DNA of 64,000 bases. It comes from Candidatus Dormiibacterota bacterium. Lineage in GTDB: Bacteria; Chloroflexota; Dormibacteria; Dormibacterales; Dormibacteraceae. Below are positions 7,810 to 16,359 of this stretch, piece by piece (within the stretch, counting starts at the first letter, position 1; each line of letters begins with the position of its first letter). Below the pieces are notes generated by a model. The model made no database searches. It had not been told where the DNA came from and saw only the letters and a list, made by a program, of their open reading frames with translations. The DNA is taken from assembly GCA_003139695.1 (NCBI GenBank), contig PLJM01000012.1:62001-126000 (forward strand), given 5' to 3'. The translations under genes and the position numbers were made by a program.

Positions 7810-7853
7810 CTTCGGTTCGCGTTATGGAAAGGATCCCGAATTGAAGTGGGCCG
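7810..7853 (+). repeat. 44-bp repeat module, right copy
   Basis: Partner of 6751-6794. Its first 21 bases are the minus-strand form of copy A (TTTCCATAACGCGAACCGAA), and its last bases are the beginning of the tRNA-Ile fragment at 7846-7884, joining the two kinds of repeat. Confidence 0.6.
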
Positions 7854-7884
7854 CCATGGACTCGAACCACGTACCTCCGCGTTA
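7846..7884 (-). repeat. tRNA-Ile 3'-half fragment (att-like scar), second copy
   Basis: Thirty-nine bases match the acceptor strand, T-arm, variable loop and the 3' side of the anticodon stem of tRNA-Ile (9333-9408) with one mismatch at 7856. The match ends at the anticodon loop, a normal crossover position of tyrosine integrases. It cannot fold as a tRNA because the 5' half is absent. Confidence 0.75.
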
Positions 7885-8113
7885 AGAGGGCCTGAGCGCC
7901 GGGCCTAATGGTCCCGTGATCTCAGAAACAGGGAGCGCTGCGGCCGGTGTTATGTGGTATCCCTACTCCACACCTACTTCCGCCTTAGCCACCGCTGTGC
8001 TTACCAGAGTGGTAGGCCAAGCATTCGGGCTGCAGTGGCGCCCAACGGGATCTCCTTTCGGGTCGCTCTAACAGAGGCCGTACCTAAAGTCGTAGGCCGG
8101 CGTTAGGGCAGGT

Positions 8114-9322
8114 ATGAGGGCCGCAGTTCTCGCACTCGTACTGGTCCTCGGCGCATGCAGTAGCCCCTCGGGACCGCAGGCAGACTCCTCCAGCCAACCG
8201 ACCGCAACGGCGATTAGCCCTCCGCCCGCGACGTCAGGTTCCTCTACGACCCCGTCTGCCACTGCGGCGCCTATCCACATCACTCCACCCTCTGCTGGAC
8301 TCTTGTTTGCAGTCGTCGAGAACCCTGTGGGGTCGGGATGCTGTGGTGGAGAACCGACCGGCGTAAGCGCCGGCACGGTGGCGATAGTAGATATCAATGG
8401 TCACATCAAGGCAACGGCCACCTTCTTGCCACGCAGACTTCCGGCCATCGGGAATTCGGCAGTCATCCTGCAAGCGCCCGCACTGGTCGCCGCGTCCGGC
8501 ATCTACTACCTCGACGGCACGGGAACGGTGCGTGTATTGCGAGTGAACAGCTCTCCGCAAGTGGTGGCCACTTTCTTGCAGCAAGGTCAGCCGTATGAAA
8601 CGTGGTTTGCCATCAGCCCGACGGGCTCGAGCATCGTGGCCGGAGTCCTTACGTTTGATGCCGCCGGCTCGTACTTCAGCCTCTATACGGCTCCTTCTGG
8701 AGGCTCTCCAACTCAAACTGTCCACGCCGAGGCGGCCGGCCCACCTAACCAGATGGTGAACCTCCCCTTCCCGGTCGGGTGGATCTCCGCCGGCCCGGTC
8801 GCGATGAATCCCGGCTCGATTACAACCCAAAACGCCTGGGTGGGCGGGCCGCTACAGGTGCTCACCTTCGCCCCCGGCGGTGTCCAGGGAACGGCTATCG
8901 GCGGGGCTGACTGCCGGTCGGCTTCGATAACCCCCAGCGGCCTGATTCCATGCATCTCCAGCAAGGGAGTCGTCAGCGTTCGCGACACAACAAGCAAGAT
9001 CAACTGGACAACTCAGGTCGCAGGATTCAACGCAGTGTCGCTGTTTCTCTCACCCGACGGCCAGGCGATTTCAGATGGCCAACAAGCAAGCTCGGACGGC
9101 GGAGTGACCTGGTACATGGTCGTAGAGACGCATGCGCGCGGTGCCATACAGATGCCCAAGGGATTCCGGATTGAAGGCTGGCTAGACAGCAACACGGTAA
9201 TCGGTGCTGTGACGCCGCCGGGCAGCGGCGACGAAGGAAACCTATCTTGGGTCAGTCTCGACGACCCAAGCACCGTTCACGACCTTGGGTTCAAGGGCGA
9301 CTTCGTAGCACCGCTTTCGTAA
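8114..9322 (+). CDS. secreted lipoprotein with beta-propeller-like domain
   Basis: The 402-residue product has a signal peptide with lipobox VLGAC (cysteine at about residue 15), a long Ser/Thr/Pro linker to about residue 58 and then a beta-rich domain with propeller-like segments (AISPTGSSIVAGVLTFD, FLSPDGQAISDGQ). A CCGG cysteine pair follows the linker. It is expected outside the cell, lipid-anchored, and resembles in layout the proteins at 1993 and 43777. It stands immediately downstream of the repeat region and upstream of tRNA-Ile. Function unknown. Confidence 0.6.
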   Translation: MRAAVLALVLVLGACSSPSGPQADSSSQPTATAISPPPATSGSSTTPSATAAPIHITPPSAGLLFAVVENPVGSGCCGGEPTGVSAGTVAIVDINGHIKATATFLPRRLPAIGNSAVILQAPALVAASGIYYLDGTGTVRVLRVNSSPQVVATFLQQGQPYETWFAISPTGSSIVAGVLTFDAAGSYFSLYTAPSGGSPTQTVHAEAAGPPNQMVNLPFPVGWISAGPVAMNPGSITTQNAWVGGPLQVLTFAPGGVQGTAIGGADCRSASITPSGLIPCISSKGVVSVRDTTSKINWTTQVAGFNAVSLFLSPDGQAISDGQQASSDGGVTWYMVVETHARGAIQMPKGFRIEGWLDSNTVIGAVTPPGSGDEGNLSWVSLDDPSTVHDLGFKGDFVAPLS

Positions 9323-9332
9323 GCGAGACTTG

Positions 9333-9408
9333 TGGTGGGCCGCCGTGGACTCGAACCACGTACCTCCGCGTTATCAGCACGGCGCTCTGCCAGTTGAGCT
9401 AGCGGCCC
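9333..9408 (-). tRNA. tRNA-Ile (GAU anticodon)
   Basis: The minus strand folds as a complete cloverleaf: acceptor GGGCCGC with GCGGCCC (5' end at 9408), D-arm GCTC/GAGC, anticodon stem CCGTG/CGCGG around loop CTGATAA giving anticodon GAT, T-arm CGTGG/CCACG with TTCGAGT loop, discriminator A and encoded CCA (9333-9335). It is the target from which the two scar fragments at 4983 and 7846 derive. Confidence 0.95.
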
Positions 9409-9539
9409 AGACCCCAGGAACCGTCTCGAGCTTCTGACGATCGGACGGTAGTTTTGGAGTTTACTGGGTCGAGCGTGCCCGAAGCTCAGTTCGGCTCGCC
9501 GGCTGCCGGCAGCCCGGCGCTTCTGACAGACTCCCGGCC

Positions 9540-9827
9540 GTGAGAGGCTTCCTGATCGGCTTCATCCTCGTCGTCGCGCTCGGCGTGATCATCCTCTCCA
9601 TCCGGCCCGGTGGGCTGCGCCGTCAGCTCCGCTTTGCGGCGCGTCGCTTGCGTCTGCTCCTGGTTCTGGGCACCGTCTACGTGGTCGGCTCCGCGGCGCT
9701 GCGCGCCTTTTTCTCCGATGGGCCGGTCACCGACTTCGGGCCGCCGGTCCTCGCCTGCGTGCTCCTTGCTGTCTTCTTCGTTCTTGGCCAGGACCCCGCC
9801 ACGCCGGCCGGAACGCCTGAGTCCTAA
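9540..9827 (+). CDS. small membrane protein
   Basis: The 95-residue product starts with GTG at 9540, seven bases after CAGACT, and has three hydrophobic segments (about residues 3-20, 38-56 and 68-84) with a basic loop RRQLRFAARRLR between the first two. It ends 4 bp into the convergent beta-galactosidase gene. No family recognised. Confidence 0.55.
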   Translation: MRGFLIGFILVVALGVIILSIRPGGLRRQLRFAARRLRLLLVLGTVYVVGSAALRAFFSDGPVTDFGPPVLACVLLAVFFVLGQDPATPAGTPES

Positions 9828-11863
9828 GCCGGGGCGCCAGCCTCGCTCCGGCGCAGGATCGCAACGTCGCGCGGCTCCAGGTGCAATCGCCCGTCCCTCA
9901 TCGCCTTGCCTCCATTGAGCGACACCGCGCCGCCCGGTACCGCGATCTCCACGGTGGCGGCGCCGTGGTTCAGCAAGAACAGGAGCGAGCCATCTGCCAT
10001 GTCGCGCTGCACCGCCTCAACGCCCGCCGGCACGTTCATAACCGGGCTCACGCCGGCCCGCGCGCATGCCGATCGCACCAGGTTCTCCAGTGCGATCGGG
10101 TCCAGCTGTGTGCTCACGTACTGTGCGGTCCCAGCGCCAAAGCGATTCAGCGTGACCGCCGCACTTCCATTCAAGTGAGAGGAGGCGAACGTCGCGATCA
10201 CGTCCGCCCCATGAACCTCGATCAGCTCTGCCCATATGTCGCCGGTCGCCCTGTAATTGCTGCCCTTGCCGGCATCCGCAAACTCGATCGCCACTTTCTC
10301 CGAATCGCCCAGTGGGACCCAGTCGAGCACCTGCAGACCGAGGACCCGAACAAATGGCTGCGGGTAACCCCCCAGCCTTATGTGCTCGTTGACGTCCACG
10401 ATGCCGCTGAAGAACGACATAAGCAGGTTGCCGCCCTTTTCCACGTACGCGGCCAGGTTGGCGGCGCCCGCATCGCTCACCATGTAAAGGCTCGGAGCGA
10501 CGACCAGCTTGTAGCCAGAAAGATCGTCGGTCGGCCGCGCGAAGTCCGCTGTCACGTTGGCTTCGAACAGCGGGCGGTAGAAAGCCTCGAGCTGAGCGAC
10601 CTGCTGGATTCGATTTGAAGGTTTGGACGGCAGCTCGAGGGCCCACCAGGATTCCCAATCGAAAAGGATCGCGACGTTCGCGGGCACGCGGCTGCCGCGC
10701 AATGCGTCGAGACCACGCAGCTCTGCGCCGAGCTGGACCACCTCGTGCCATGTCGGTGACGATTGCGTGGGGCCGTGCGGAACCATCGCGCTGTGAAACT
10801 TCTCCGCTCCCGCGCGCGACTGCCGCCACTGGAAAAACATCACTCCGTCTGCGCCTCGTGCCAGGGCCTGAAGGCTCCACAACCGCATTTGGCCCGGCAG
10901 TTTGGGCGCGTTGACCTCTCGCCAGTTGACACGGTTCGGCGATTGCTCCATCAAGAGCCATGGCTTGCCGTGGCCCAAAGACCGCATGAGGTCGCCCGCC
11001 ATCGCCGCGTGCATACCGGCCTCCGGGTCCAGCGGATCCTGGTAGACGTCGTCGGTGACGATGTCCTCGCGCTCCGCCCACTTCCAGTAGTCGAGCGGCT
11101 TGAAGAAGCGCATGAAGTTGGTGGTCACCGGAATGTTCGGAGTGCGCTCCGTCAGGATCCTGTGCTCGATCTCGTAGCACTCGAGCAGCTCATCCGAGGA
11201 GAACCGCATGAAGTCCAGCTGCTGGGTTGGGTTCGGCCAGGTCGGCGTGCGGCGCGGCGGCAGCACCTCGTCCCATGACGAGTAGCGCTGCGACCAGAAG
11301 TCGGTGCCCCAGGCCCGGTTGAGGCCTGCGATGTCGCCATATCGCTCCGTCAGCCATTTTCGAAATGCTCGCGCCGATACGTCGCAGAAACATGCGGGCA
11401 CATGGCATCCGTACTCGTTGCCGACATGCCACATCACCAGCGCCGGGTGCTCGGCATAACGGGTCGCGAGCGCATCGACGAGACGACGGGTTCCATCTCG
11501 GTAAATCGAGCTGCTTGGACAGTAGTGCTGCCGCCCGCCGGGCCACAGCCGCACGCCGTCGGCAAGCACAGGCAGCATCTCCGGGTGGGCATGCGACATC
11601 CAGGGTGGCGGCGAAGCGGTCGCGGTGGCCAGGTCGACCGAGATCCCGCCCTCGTGAAGCAGGTTCATGATCCGGTCGAGCCACGCAAAGTCGAACTTGC
11701 CTTCCTGCGGCTCCAGGCGCGACCACGAGAAGATGCCGAGCGAAACCAGGTTGACGCCGGCCTCGCGCATCAGGCGCACGTCCTCGGGCCAAACTTCCTC
11801 AGGCCACTGGTCGGGGTTGTAGTCCCCGCCGTAGAGGACGTGCGGAACCCTGTCTCCTAGCAG
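9824..11863 (-). CDS. beta-galactosidase, glycoside hydrolase family 42
   Basis: About 650-680 residues. The (beta/alpha)8 domain carries the acid/base glutamate in WHVGNEYGCH and the nucleophile glutamate in LLMEQSPNRVNWR, followed by the trimerisation (GATase-like) domain and a small beta domain ending in a GRLHLEPRDVAILR motif. The conserved N-terminal strand VPHVLYGGDYNPDQW lies upstream of the first ATG (11779), so the gene must begin near 11848-11893; no ATG, GTG or TTG is in frame there. CTG at 11863 is used here as a provisional start. It is the last gene of the binding protein/permease operon and would cleave imported beta-galactosides in the cytoplasm. Confidence 0.9.
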   Translation of the reverse strand: MLGDRVPHVLYGGDYNPDQWPEEVWPEDVRLMREAGVNLVSLGIFSWSRLEPQEGKFDFAWLDRIMNLLHEGGISVDLATATASPPPWMSHAHPEMLPVLADGVRLWPGGRQHYCPSSSIYRDGTRRLVDALATRYAEHPALVMWHVGNEYGCHVPACFCDVSARAFRKWLTERYGDIAGLNRAWGTDFWSQRYSSWDEVLPPRRTPTWPNPTQQLDFMRFSSDELLECYEIEHRILTERTPNIPVTTNFMRFFKPLDYWKWAEREDIVTDDVYQDPLDPEAGMHAAMAGDLMRSLGHGKPWLLMEQSPNRVNWREVNAPKLPGQMRLWSLQALARGADGVMFFQWRQSRAGAEKFHSAMVPHGPTQSSPTWHEVVQLGAELRGLDALRGSRVPANVAILFDWESWWALELPSKPSNRIQQVAQLEAFYRPLFEANVTADFARPTDDLSGYKLVVAPSLYMVSDAGAANLAAYVEKGGNLLMSFFSGIVDVNEHIRLGGYPQPFVRVLGLQVLDWVPLGDSEKVAIEFADAGKGSNYRATGDIWAELIEVHGADVIATFASSHLNGSAAVTLNRFGAGTAQYVSTQLDPIALENLVRSACARAGVSPVMNVPAGVEAVQRDMADGSLLFLLNHGAATVEIAVPGGAVSLNGGKAMRDGRLHLEPRDVAILRRSEAGAPA

Positions 11864-11893
11864 CGTGCCGTCGCGAGGCTTGTCGATCGGAGA

Positions 11894-12844
11894 TCAGCCC
11901 TTGGTCGAGCCGAGTGTGAGGCCGGCGACGAAGTGTTTCTGCAGCGCGATGAAGACGATGATCGGGGGTATTGCCGCAAGCAACGCGCCGGCAGCGATCA
12001 GGTTGTTGTTGACGAAGAACTCGCCCGCCAGATTGCTGAGAGCGCTGGTGATGGGCCGCTTGTCGCCAGTCTTCAGCAGCAGCAGCGCCCAGAAGAAGTC
12101 GTTGTAGATGAATGTGAACAGCAGCGTCGCCATGGCGGCAAGTGCCGGGCGGCACAGCGGGAGGATGACGCTCCACCAGATGCGCAGCACGTTGGCGCCA
12201 TCGACGAGCGCCGACTCGGTGATCTCCTTGGTGATCGTCTTCATGTAGTTGCTGAGCACGAACGTGGCGAAGCCTGTCTGAAAGACGACGTGGATGAGAA
12301 TGATGCCGATGTACTGGTCGTAAAGCAGCCCGTTGTCGCTGAAGAGGGCGAATGAGAACCTGCCGATGTCGATGGAGCCGAACGACGCAATCGGCGTGTG
12401 CAGGTAAACCCAGTACAGCGGGACGATGATCACCTGCGGCGGGAGCAGGTTGCCGGCGATGAAGAGCATCAGGACGACAAGATTGAACTTCCAGCTGAAC
12501 TGCGTGCAGCAGAAGGCGACCATCGAGGCGAGCAGCAGCGTGAGAATCACGGCCGGCACGACGATCACCAGAGTGTTGAGGTAGAAGTACGGCAGGTCTG
12601 CCTCGGTCCAAAAGGTCGTGAAGTTGTTGAAGTTCAAGGTTTTCGGCCAGGAAAGGTAGCCATTGATTATGGTTTCGCTTACCGGTCGCAGCGCCGCATA
12701 AATGGCCCAGAGCAAAGGGAACAACCACAGGGCGACGGTCGCGATCAGGAATGCGTGAAGGGCGATTCGTGCCGGCCGGATGCGCCGCGGCCGGGGGGTG
12801 CGCCGGTTTCTGAGAGCTCTCGGAGCCGCGGCCACCGTGCTCAT
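11894..12844 (-). CDS. carbohydrate ABC transporter permease, MalG type
   Basis: The 316-residue inner-membrane protein begins at ATG 12844, overlapping the stop of the upstream permease by ATGA. It has six hydrophobic segments and the EAA loop with ESALVDGANVLRIWWSVILPLCRP, the contact for the ATPase. It pairs with the MalF-type permease upstream. Together with the Tat-lipoprotein binding protein and the distant ATPase at 17358 it forms an importer for an oligosaccharide, probably a galactoside given GH42 in the same operon. Confidence 0.9.
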   Translation of the reverse strand: MSTVAAAPRALRNRRTPRPRRIRPARIALHAFLIATVALWLFPLLWAIYAALRPVSETIINGYLSWPKTLNFNNFTTFWTEADLPYFYLNTLVIVVPAVILTLLLASMVAFCCTQFSWKFNLVVLMLFIAGNLLPPQVIIVPLYWVYLHTPIASFGSIDIGRFSFALFSDNGLLYDQYIGIILIHVVFQTGFATFVLSNYMKTITKEITESALVDGANVLRIWWSVILPLCRPALAAMATLLFTFIYNDFFWALLLLKTGDKRPITSALSNLAGEFFVNNNLIAAGALLAAIPPIIVFIALQKHFVAGLTLGSTKG

Positions 12845-13815
12845 GCCTGGGCCCTCATCGCCCGAGACAGAAACACGATGATCGGGACGAGCGAGATCAC
12901 CAGAAGGACGACGGCGATCGCGGAGCCGAATCCGATCAGGCTGGCCTCGCTGATGCTGTTGTTCGTGATCAAGATGGACAACAGCTCGAGGCCGTTCGTG
13001 CCGTGGTTGAAGATGTACGCGAGGTCGAAAGCACGCAGGGCCTCGATCGCGGTTACGACGACGATGATGACGTTGATCGGCGCCATCACCGGTAGCACGA
13101 CGTTGAAGAAAGTCTGGACCTCGGTGGCGCCGTCCACCTTCGCGGCCTCGCGCAGGGAAGGGTCGACGCTCTTCAGGCCTGCCAGGTACAGCACCATGAT
13201 GTAGCCGATGTGCCGCCAGCTGGTGGCGATGAGGGCCGAGTAGATATTGATGCTTGGGTTCCCGAGCCAATCGATGATCTTGCCGCTCTTGACCAGGCCG
13301 AATGCGTTGTTGATGAAGCCGTCACTGGGCGCGTACTGCAGCTCCCAGATGAAGCCGACGACCACGAGAGGGAGCACCACTGGGAGGAAGAACACGCTCT
13401 GGTAGATGCGCTTTCCGCGAAGCTCGCGGTCCAATAGAACCGCGAGGAGCATGCCAAGGGGCGTGGCGATAAAGGCCAGGAAGGCCAGCCAGATGAGGTT
13501 GTGCTCGACGGCGGGCCAGAAGAACGCGTAGCCGGTGAACAGCGTCTTGTAGTTCTTGAGGCCGACAATGTTTTGTGCGGTCACCGTGCCGATGCCCTGC
13601 CAGTCCGTGAATGACAGCAGGACCGAAGCCAGCGTAGGTCCCCAGATGAGGAGTATGTCGAGAGTGAGCGGGATGCCGACCATCAGGATGATCAGCACCT
13701 TGTCGCGTCGCGTGAGCAGGCTGTAGCGGCGCCTGCGCCGAGTGGCAACCACGGCTCCCGCCTCGGGCGCTTTGGACGCCCGGGCGGGAACCGCGCTGGT
13801 CGCGGGATTTGCCAC
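12841..13815 (-). CDS. carbohydrate ABC transporter permease, MalF/UgpA type
   Basis: The 324-residue protein (GTG start at 13815) has a 35-residue cytosolic N-terminus, six membrane segments and the EAA motif LREAAKVDGATEVQTFFNVVLPVMAP. It lies 19 bp after the binding protein gene and overlaps the MalG-type gene by 4 bp, a normal arrangement in sugar importers of the CUT1 class. No regulatory domain is attached. Confidence 0.9.
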   Translation of the reverse strand: MANPATSAVPARASKAPEAGAVVATRRRRRYSLLTRRDKVLIILMVGIPLTLDILLIWGPTLASVLLSFTDWQGIGTVTAQNIVGLKNYKTLFTGYAFFWPAVEHNLIWLAFLAFIATPLGMLLAVLLDRELRGKRIYQSVFFLPVVLPLVVVGFIWELQYAPSDGFINNAFGLVKSGKIIDWLGNPSINIYSALIATSWRHIGYIMVLYLAGLKSVDPSLREAAKVDGATEVQTFFNVVLPVMAPINVIIVVVTAIEALRAFDLAYIFNHGTNGLELLSILITNNSISEASLIGFGSAIAVVLLVISLVPIIVFLSRAMRAQA

Positions 13816-13834
13816 GATCTAGATTATGTCCGCG

Positions 13835-15241
13835 TTAAACCTCGGCCGGTAGCGAGTCCCAGAACTGCTGCATCTTGCCTTGCAACGAGGTCGGGTCGGC
13901 TTGCGGGTTGGCAATGAAAGTCTTCAAGAAGCTCTGCATGCCGTTCGCGCCGGCGAAGTCCGGCCGCGAGTCGCGGTCGAAGTACTGAGTGATCTTCCCG
14001 GCTGCGCTCACGATCTGCTGCGCCTTCTTCTGCAGGGGTGTGTAAGTGCTGGTGTCGGCGTTGTTCGCAGTCGGGATCGACCCTGGCGCCTGCTTGAAGA
14101 AGAGACCCTGCGCCGAGCCCGTGGCCATGAACTGAAGGAAGGCCTTGGCCTGCCCGGAATCCTTGCTGAGAGTCGGGGACTTCTTGCTCATCATGTACAC
14201 GTCGATCGGCGCATCGAGCGCTTTCTCGGCGTCGAACTGGGTGCCCAGGTCTGGGAAGGGGAAGAAGTCGAGCTGGTCGACGTCCGCCTGTTTGCCTGAT
14301 GCCTTGAACTCGTCCGACACGAACAGGCCGAGCACGTACATGCCTGCCTGCTTGCGAAGCAGCTTGTCCGCGGCCTGCTGCCAGGTCGTCCCGTTGGGGG
14401 CCGGCGAGTAGTACTGGGTGATCTCGGCCCACTTCTTGAAGACCGCCGTCACCTTCGGGTCGGTCCACTTCTCCTGACCGACCAGGAGCCGCGTGTGGAA
14501 GTCGTAGCCGTTTAGCCGGAGGTTGATGATGTCGAAAGTGCCCTGCGCGGGCCAGCCGTCGTTCTGCCCCATCGCGATTGGGGACAGGCCGTCAGTCTTC
14601 ATCTTTGCGCAAAGAGCCTTGAAGTCGTCCCAGTTAGTCGGCACCGTGTAACCCTTGGCGGCGAAGACGTCCTTGCGATAGAAGACCGCCCACGGGTAGT
14701 AGTCGGTCGGCACCGCGTAAACGTGTCCGTCGTTGCCCTTGACCGCAGTCGCGAATGCGCCGGTGTAGTTGGACTTCACTGCATCCCACACGTCGTCGAT
14801 CGGCGTGGCCAGGCCCTTGTCGGCGAAGAACCGCATGCGGTGCCCGGAGAACCAGGTGAAGACGTCCTCAGGAGTGCCCTGCAGGTAGGCGTTGATCGTG
14901 TCCTGGAAAATGTTGTGGCTGACCGTGTTGACCGTCACCTTGGTGCCGCCGTTGGCAGTGGTGAACGCGTTGACGATGTCGGCCAGGCCGGCCTTGACCC
15001 CGGGGTCGGACTGATAGCTCCCGATCGACATGGTGCCGCCGGTGGTGGAACCGCTGGTCGTCGTGGGGCTACCGCCGCAGGCCGCGATGAACGCCGCCAG
15101 GCTGCCGTAGCCCGCGATCTTCAGAATGTCGCGCCGGGACAGATCGAGGTTGAGCGGAAGGTCGGTCTCGAGAAATGGAAGCTCGAGCTTTCGGGCCTCC
15201 AGCGCTCGTCGAACTTTCATAGCGTCGCGCGAATCACCCAT
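13835..15241 (-). CDS. sugar-binding lipoprotein of ABC importer, Tat-exported
   Basis: The 468-residue product starts at ATG 15241 behind a strong AGGAGGAG site. The N-terminal 30 residues are charged, then SRRDILKIAGYGSLAAFIAAC gives a twin-arginine signal and lipobox cysteine. The mature part is an extracellular solute-binding protein family 1 domain (AFTTANGGTKVTVNTVSH, GHVYAVPTDYYPWAVFYRKD). It would capture the sugar outside and deliver it to the two permeases downstream. First gene of the operon that ends in GH42; a consensus promoter lies 87 bp upstream. Confidence 0.9.
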   Translation of the reverse strand: MGDSRDAMKVRRALEARKLELPFLETDLPLNLDLSRRDILKIAGYGSLAAFIAACGGSPTTTSGSTTGGTMSIGSYQSDPGVKAGLADIVNAFTTANGGTKVTVNTVSHNIFQDTINAYLQGTPEDVFTWFSGHRMRFFADKGLATPIDDVWDAVKSNYTGAFATAVKGNDGHVYAVPTDYYPWAVFYRKDVFAAKGYTVPTNWDDFKALCAKMKTDGLSPIAMGQNDGWPAQGTFDIINLRLNGYDFHTRLLVGQEKWTDPKVTAVFKKWAEITQYYSPAPNGTTWQQAADKLLRKQAGMYVLGLFVSDEFKASGKQADVDQLDFFPFPDLGTQFDAEKALDAPIDVYMMSKKSPTLSKDSGQAKAFLQFMATGSAQGLFFKQAPGSIPTANNADTSTYTPLQKKAQQIVSAAGKITQYFDRDSRPDFAGANGMQSFLKTFIANPQADPTSLQGKMQQFWDSLPAEV

Positions 15242-15327
15242 ACGACTCCTCCTCCTGCATCGTTCAGACCAGGACGTCACCTGCAGCGCTGCGACCAAGG
15301 GTCACTTTCCAGTCACGCTTTACCGAA

Positions 15328-15355
15328 AAGATACAGATTCGGTCAGTTTTGTCAA
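15328..15355 (-). promoter_or_regulatory. sigma70-type promoter of the galactoside operon
   Basis: On the minus strand a perfect TTGACA (15355-15350) is followed after 16 bp by TATCTT (15333-15328). This would give a 5' leader of about 80 nt for the binding protein mRNA. The -35 box lies within the first of two AGTTTTG-type direct repeats, so a regulator binding there would repress it. Confidence 0.6.
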
Positions 15356-15373
15356 TTAGGAGTTTTGATTATG
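15345..15373 (+). promoter_or_regulatory. candidate DeoR operator repeats
   Basis: AGTTTTGTCAATTA (15345-15358) and AGTTTTGATTATG (15361-15373) form an AT-rich direct repeat, spaced 16 bp start to start, in an otherwise GC-rich divergent promoter region. The repeat overlaps the -35 of the minus-strand promoter and lies just upstream of the DeoR promoter, a position suited to control both. Confidence 0.4.
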
Positions 15374-15380
15374 CTCGCTA

Positions 15381-15409
15381 TTGATTGGAAATGATCGATA
15401 CGGTACGAT
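15381..15409 (+). promoter_or_regulatory. leaderless promoter of the DeoR gene
   Basis: TTGATT (15381-15386), a 17-bp spacer and TACGAT (15404-15409) lie just 7 bp before the ATG at 15417, so transcription would start at or next to the initiation codon. There is no Shine-Dalgarno sequence in front of this ATG. Confidence 0.6.
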
Positions 15410-15416
15410 CTGTCGA

Positions 15417-16217
15417 ATGCTAGCGGTCGAGCGTCGAAGGCTCATCGCGGAGAGCGTCCGCTCTCGCGGGGTCGTCTCCGTGGCGGAGATGGCCGAAACA
15501 CTCGGCACTACCGAGATCACTCTGCGGCGAGACCTGCGGGCCATGGCCAAGGACGGCTTGCTCGTGCGAACCCACGGCGGAGCGGTGCAGCCGGCCACCC
15601 TGGGGCACGAGCCCAGCTACTACGAAAAGTCCGGACAGGCGGCGACGGAGAAGGCGGCAATCGCACGCCTCGCCTTCGGCATGATCCGGCCGGGCGACTC
15701 GATCCTGCTCGGCCCGGGCACGACGACGCTGGCGCTCGCGCGCCTGCTGGTGACTTGCCCCGAGCTGACGGTGGTCACCAACTCGCTGCTGGTCGCGCAG
15801 GCCTTGATGGAGGCTCCCCGGGTCGAGGTGATCCTGACCGGCGGCACCTTGCGCCGGTCGATCCACGCGCTGGTCGGGCCCGCCACCGAGGATTCGGTCC
15901 GCGCTCTGCGGGCGTCACAGGCTTTCATCTCCGGCAACGGCTTCTCGGCCGAGCGAGGCCTGAGCACTCCGAGCCCGTTGGTCGCGGCAACCGATCGCGC
16001 GCTGGCGGGCGCCGCCCAACAAGTGGTTGTCCTCGCCGACTACACGAAGATCGGCCAGGAGACGATGTGCCAGACAGTGCCCACCGCCCGCATTCACACA
16101 CTCATCACCGACTCGAAGGCTCAACCCGCCGCGCTGGAGGCGATTCGCGAAGCAGGCGTCGACGTACGCGTCGCAGAGGTGGGCAGACGTGAGCAGATCC
16201 CCGGCACGACTGCCTGA
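15417..16217 (+). CDS. DeoR-family transcriptional regulator of galactoside use
   Basis: The 266-residue protein has an N-terminal DeoR winged helix (RRRLIAESVRSRGVVSVAEMAE, TEITLRRDLRAMAKDGLLVRTHGGAV) and a C-terminal DeoRC sensor domain of the ISOCOT fold (ILLGPGTTTLALARLL, GGTLRRSIHALVGP, ADYTKIGQETMC). Members bind sugar phosphates. It is divergent from the transporter/GH42 operon and followed by galT, so a phosphorylated galactose derivative is the likely signal. The start is ATG 15417, 7 nt downstream of the -10 box. Confidence 0.9.
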   Translation: MLAVERRRLIAESVRSRGVVSVAEMAETLGTTEITLRRDLRAMAKDGLLVRTHGGAVQPATLGHEPSYYEKSGQAATEKAAIARLAFGMIRPGDSILLGPGTTTLALARLLVTCPELTVVTNSLLVAQALMEAPRVEVILTGGTLRRSIHALVGPATEDSVRALRASQAFISGNGFSAERGLSTPSPLVAATDRALAGAAQQVVVLADYTKIGQETMCQTVPTARIHTLITDSKAQPAALEAIREAGVDVRVAEVGRREQIPGTTA

Positions 16218-16251
16218 CCCCAAACCTGGAGCGACAGCGTCGCGCTTGGTT

Positions 16252-16359
16252 GTGGCACGCCCCCCGGCGCCGTCTGGCCTCGCCAGGGTTGAGCACGAGC
16301 TACGCGACGGCCGCTACCTCCTGGCATACAGGCGCACGACCTCCGGCGACGATGCCTGA
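16252..16359 (+). CDS. possible 35-aa ORF translationally coupled to galT
   Basis: GTG at 16252 opens a 35-codon frame ending at the TGA 16357-16359, which overlaps the galT start (ATG 16352) by 8 bp. The product ends in VEHELRDGRYLLAYRRTTSG. The overlap would allow coupling of galT translation to this small ORF. Weakly supported: no ribosome binding site is seen and the family is unknown. Confidence 0.3.
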   Translation: MARPPAPSGLARVEHELRDGRYLLAYRRTTSGDDA

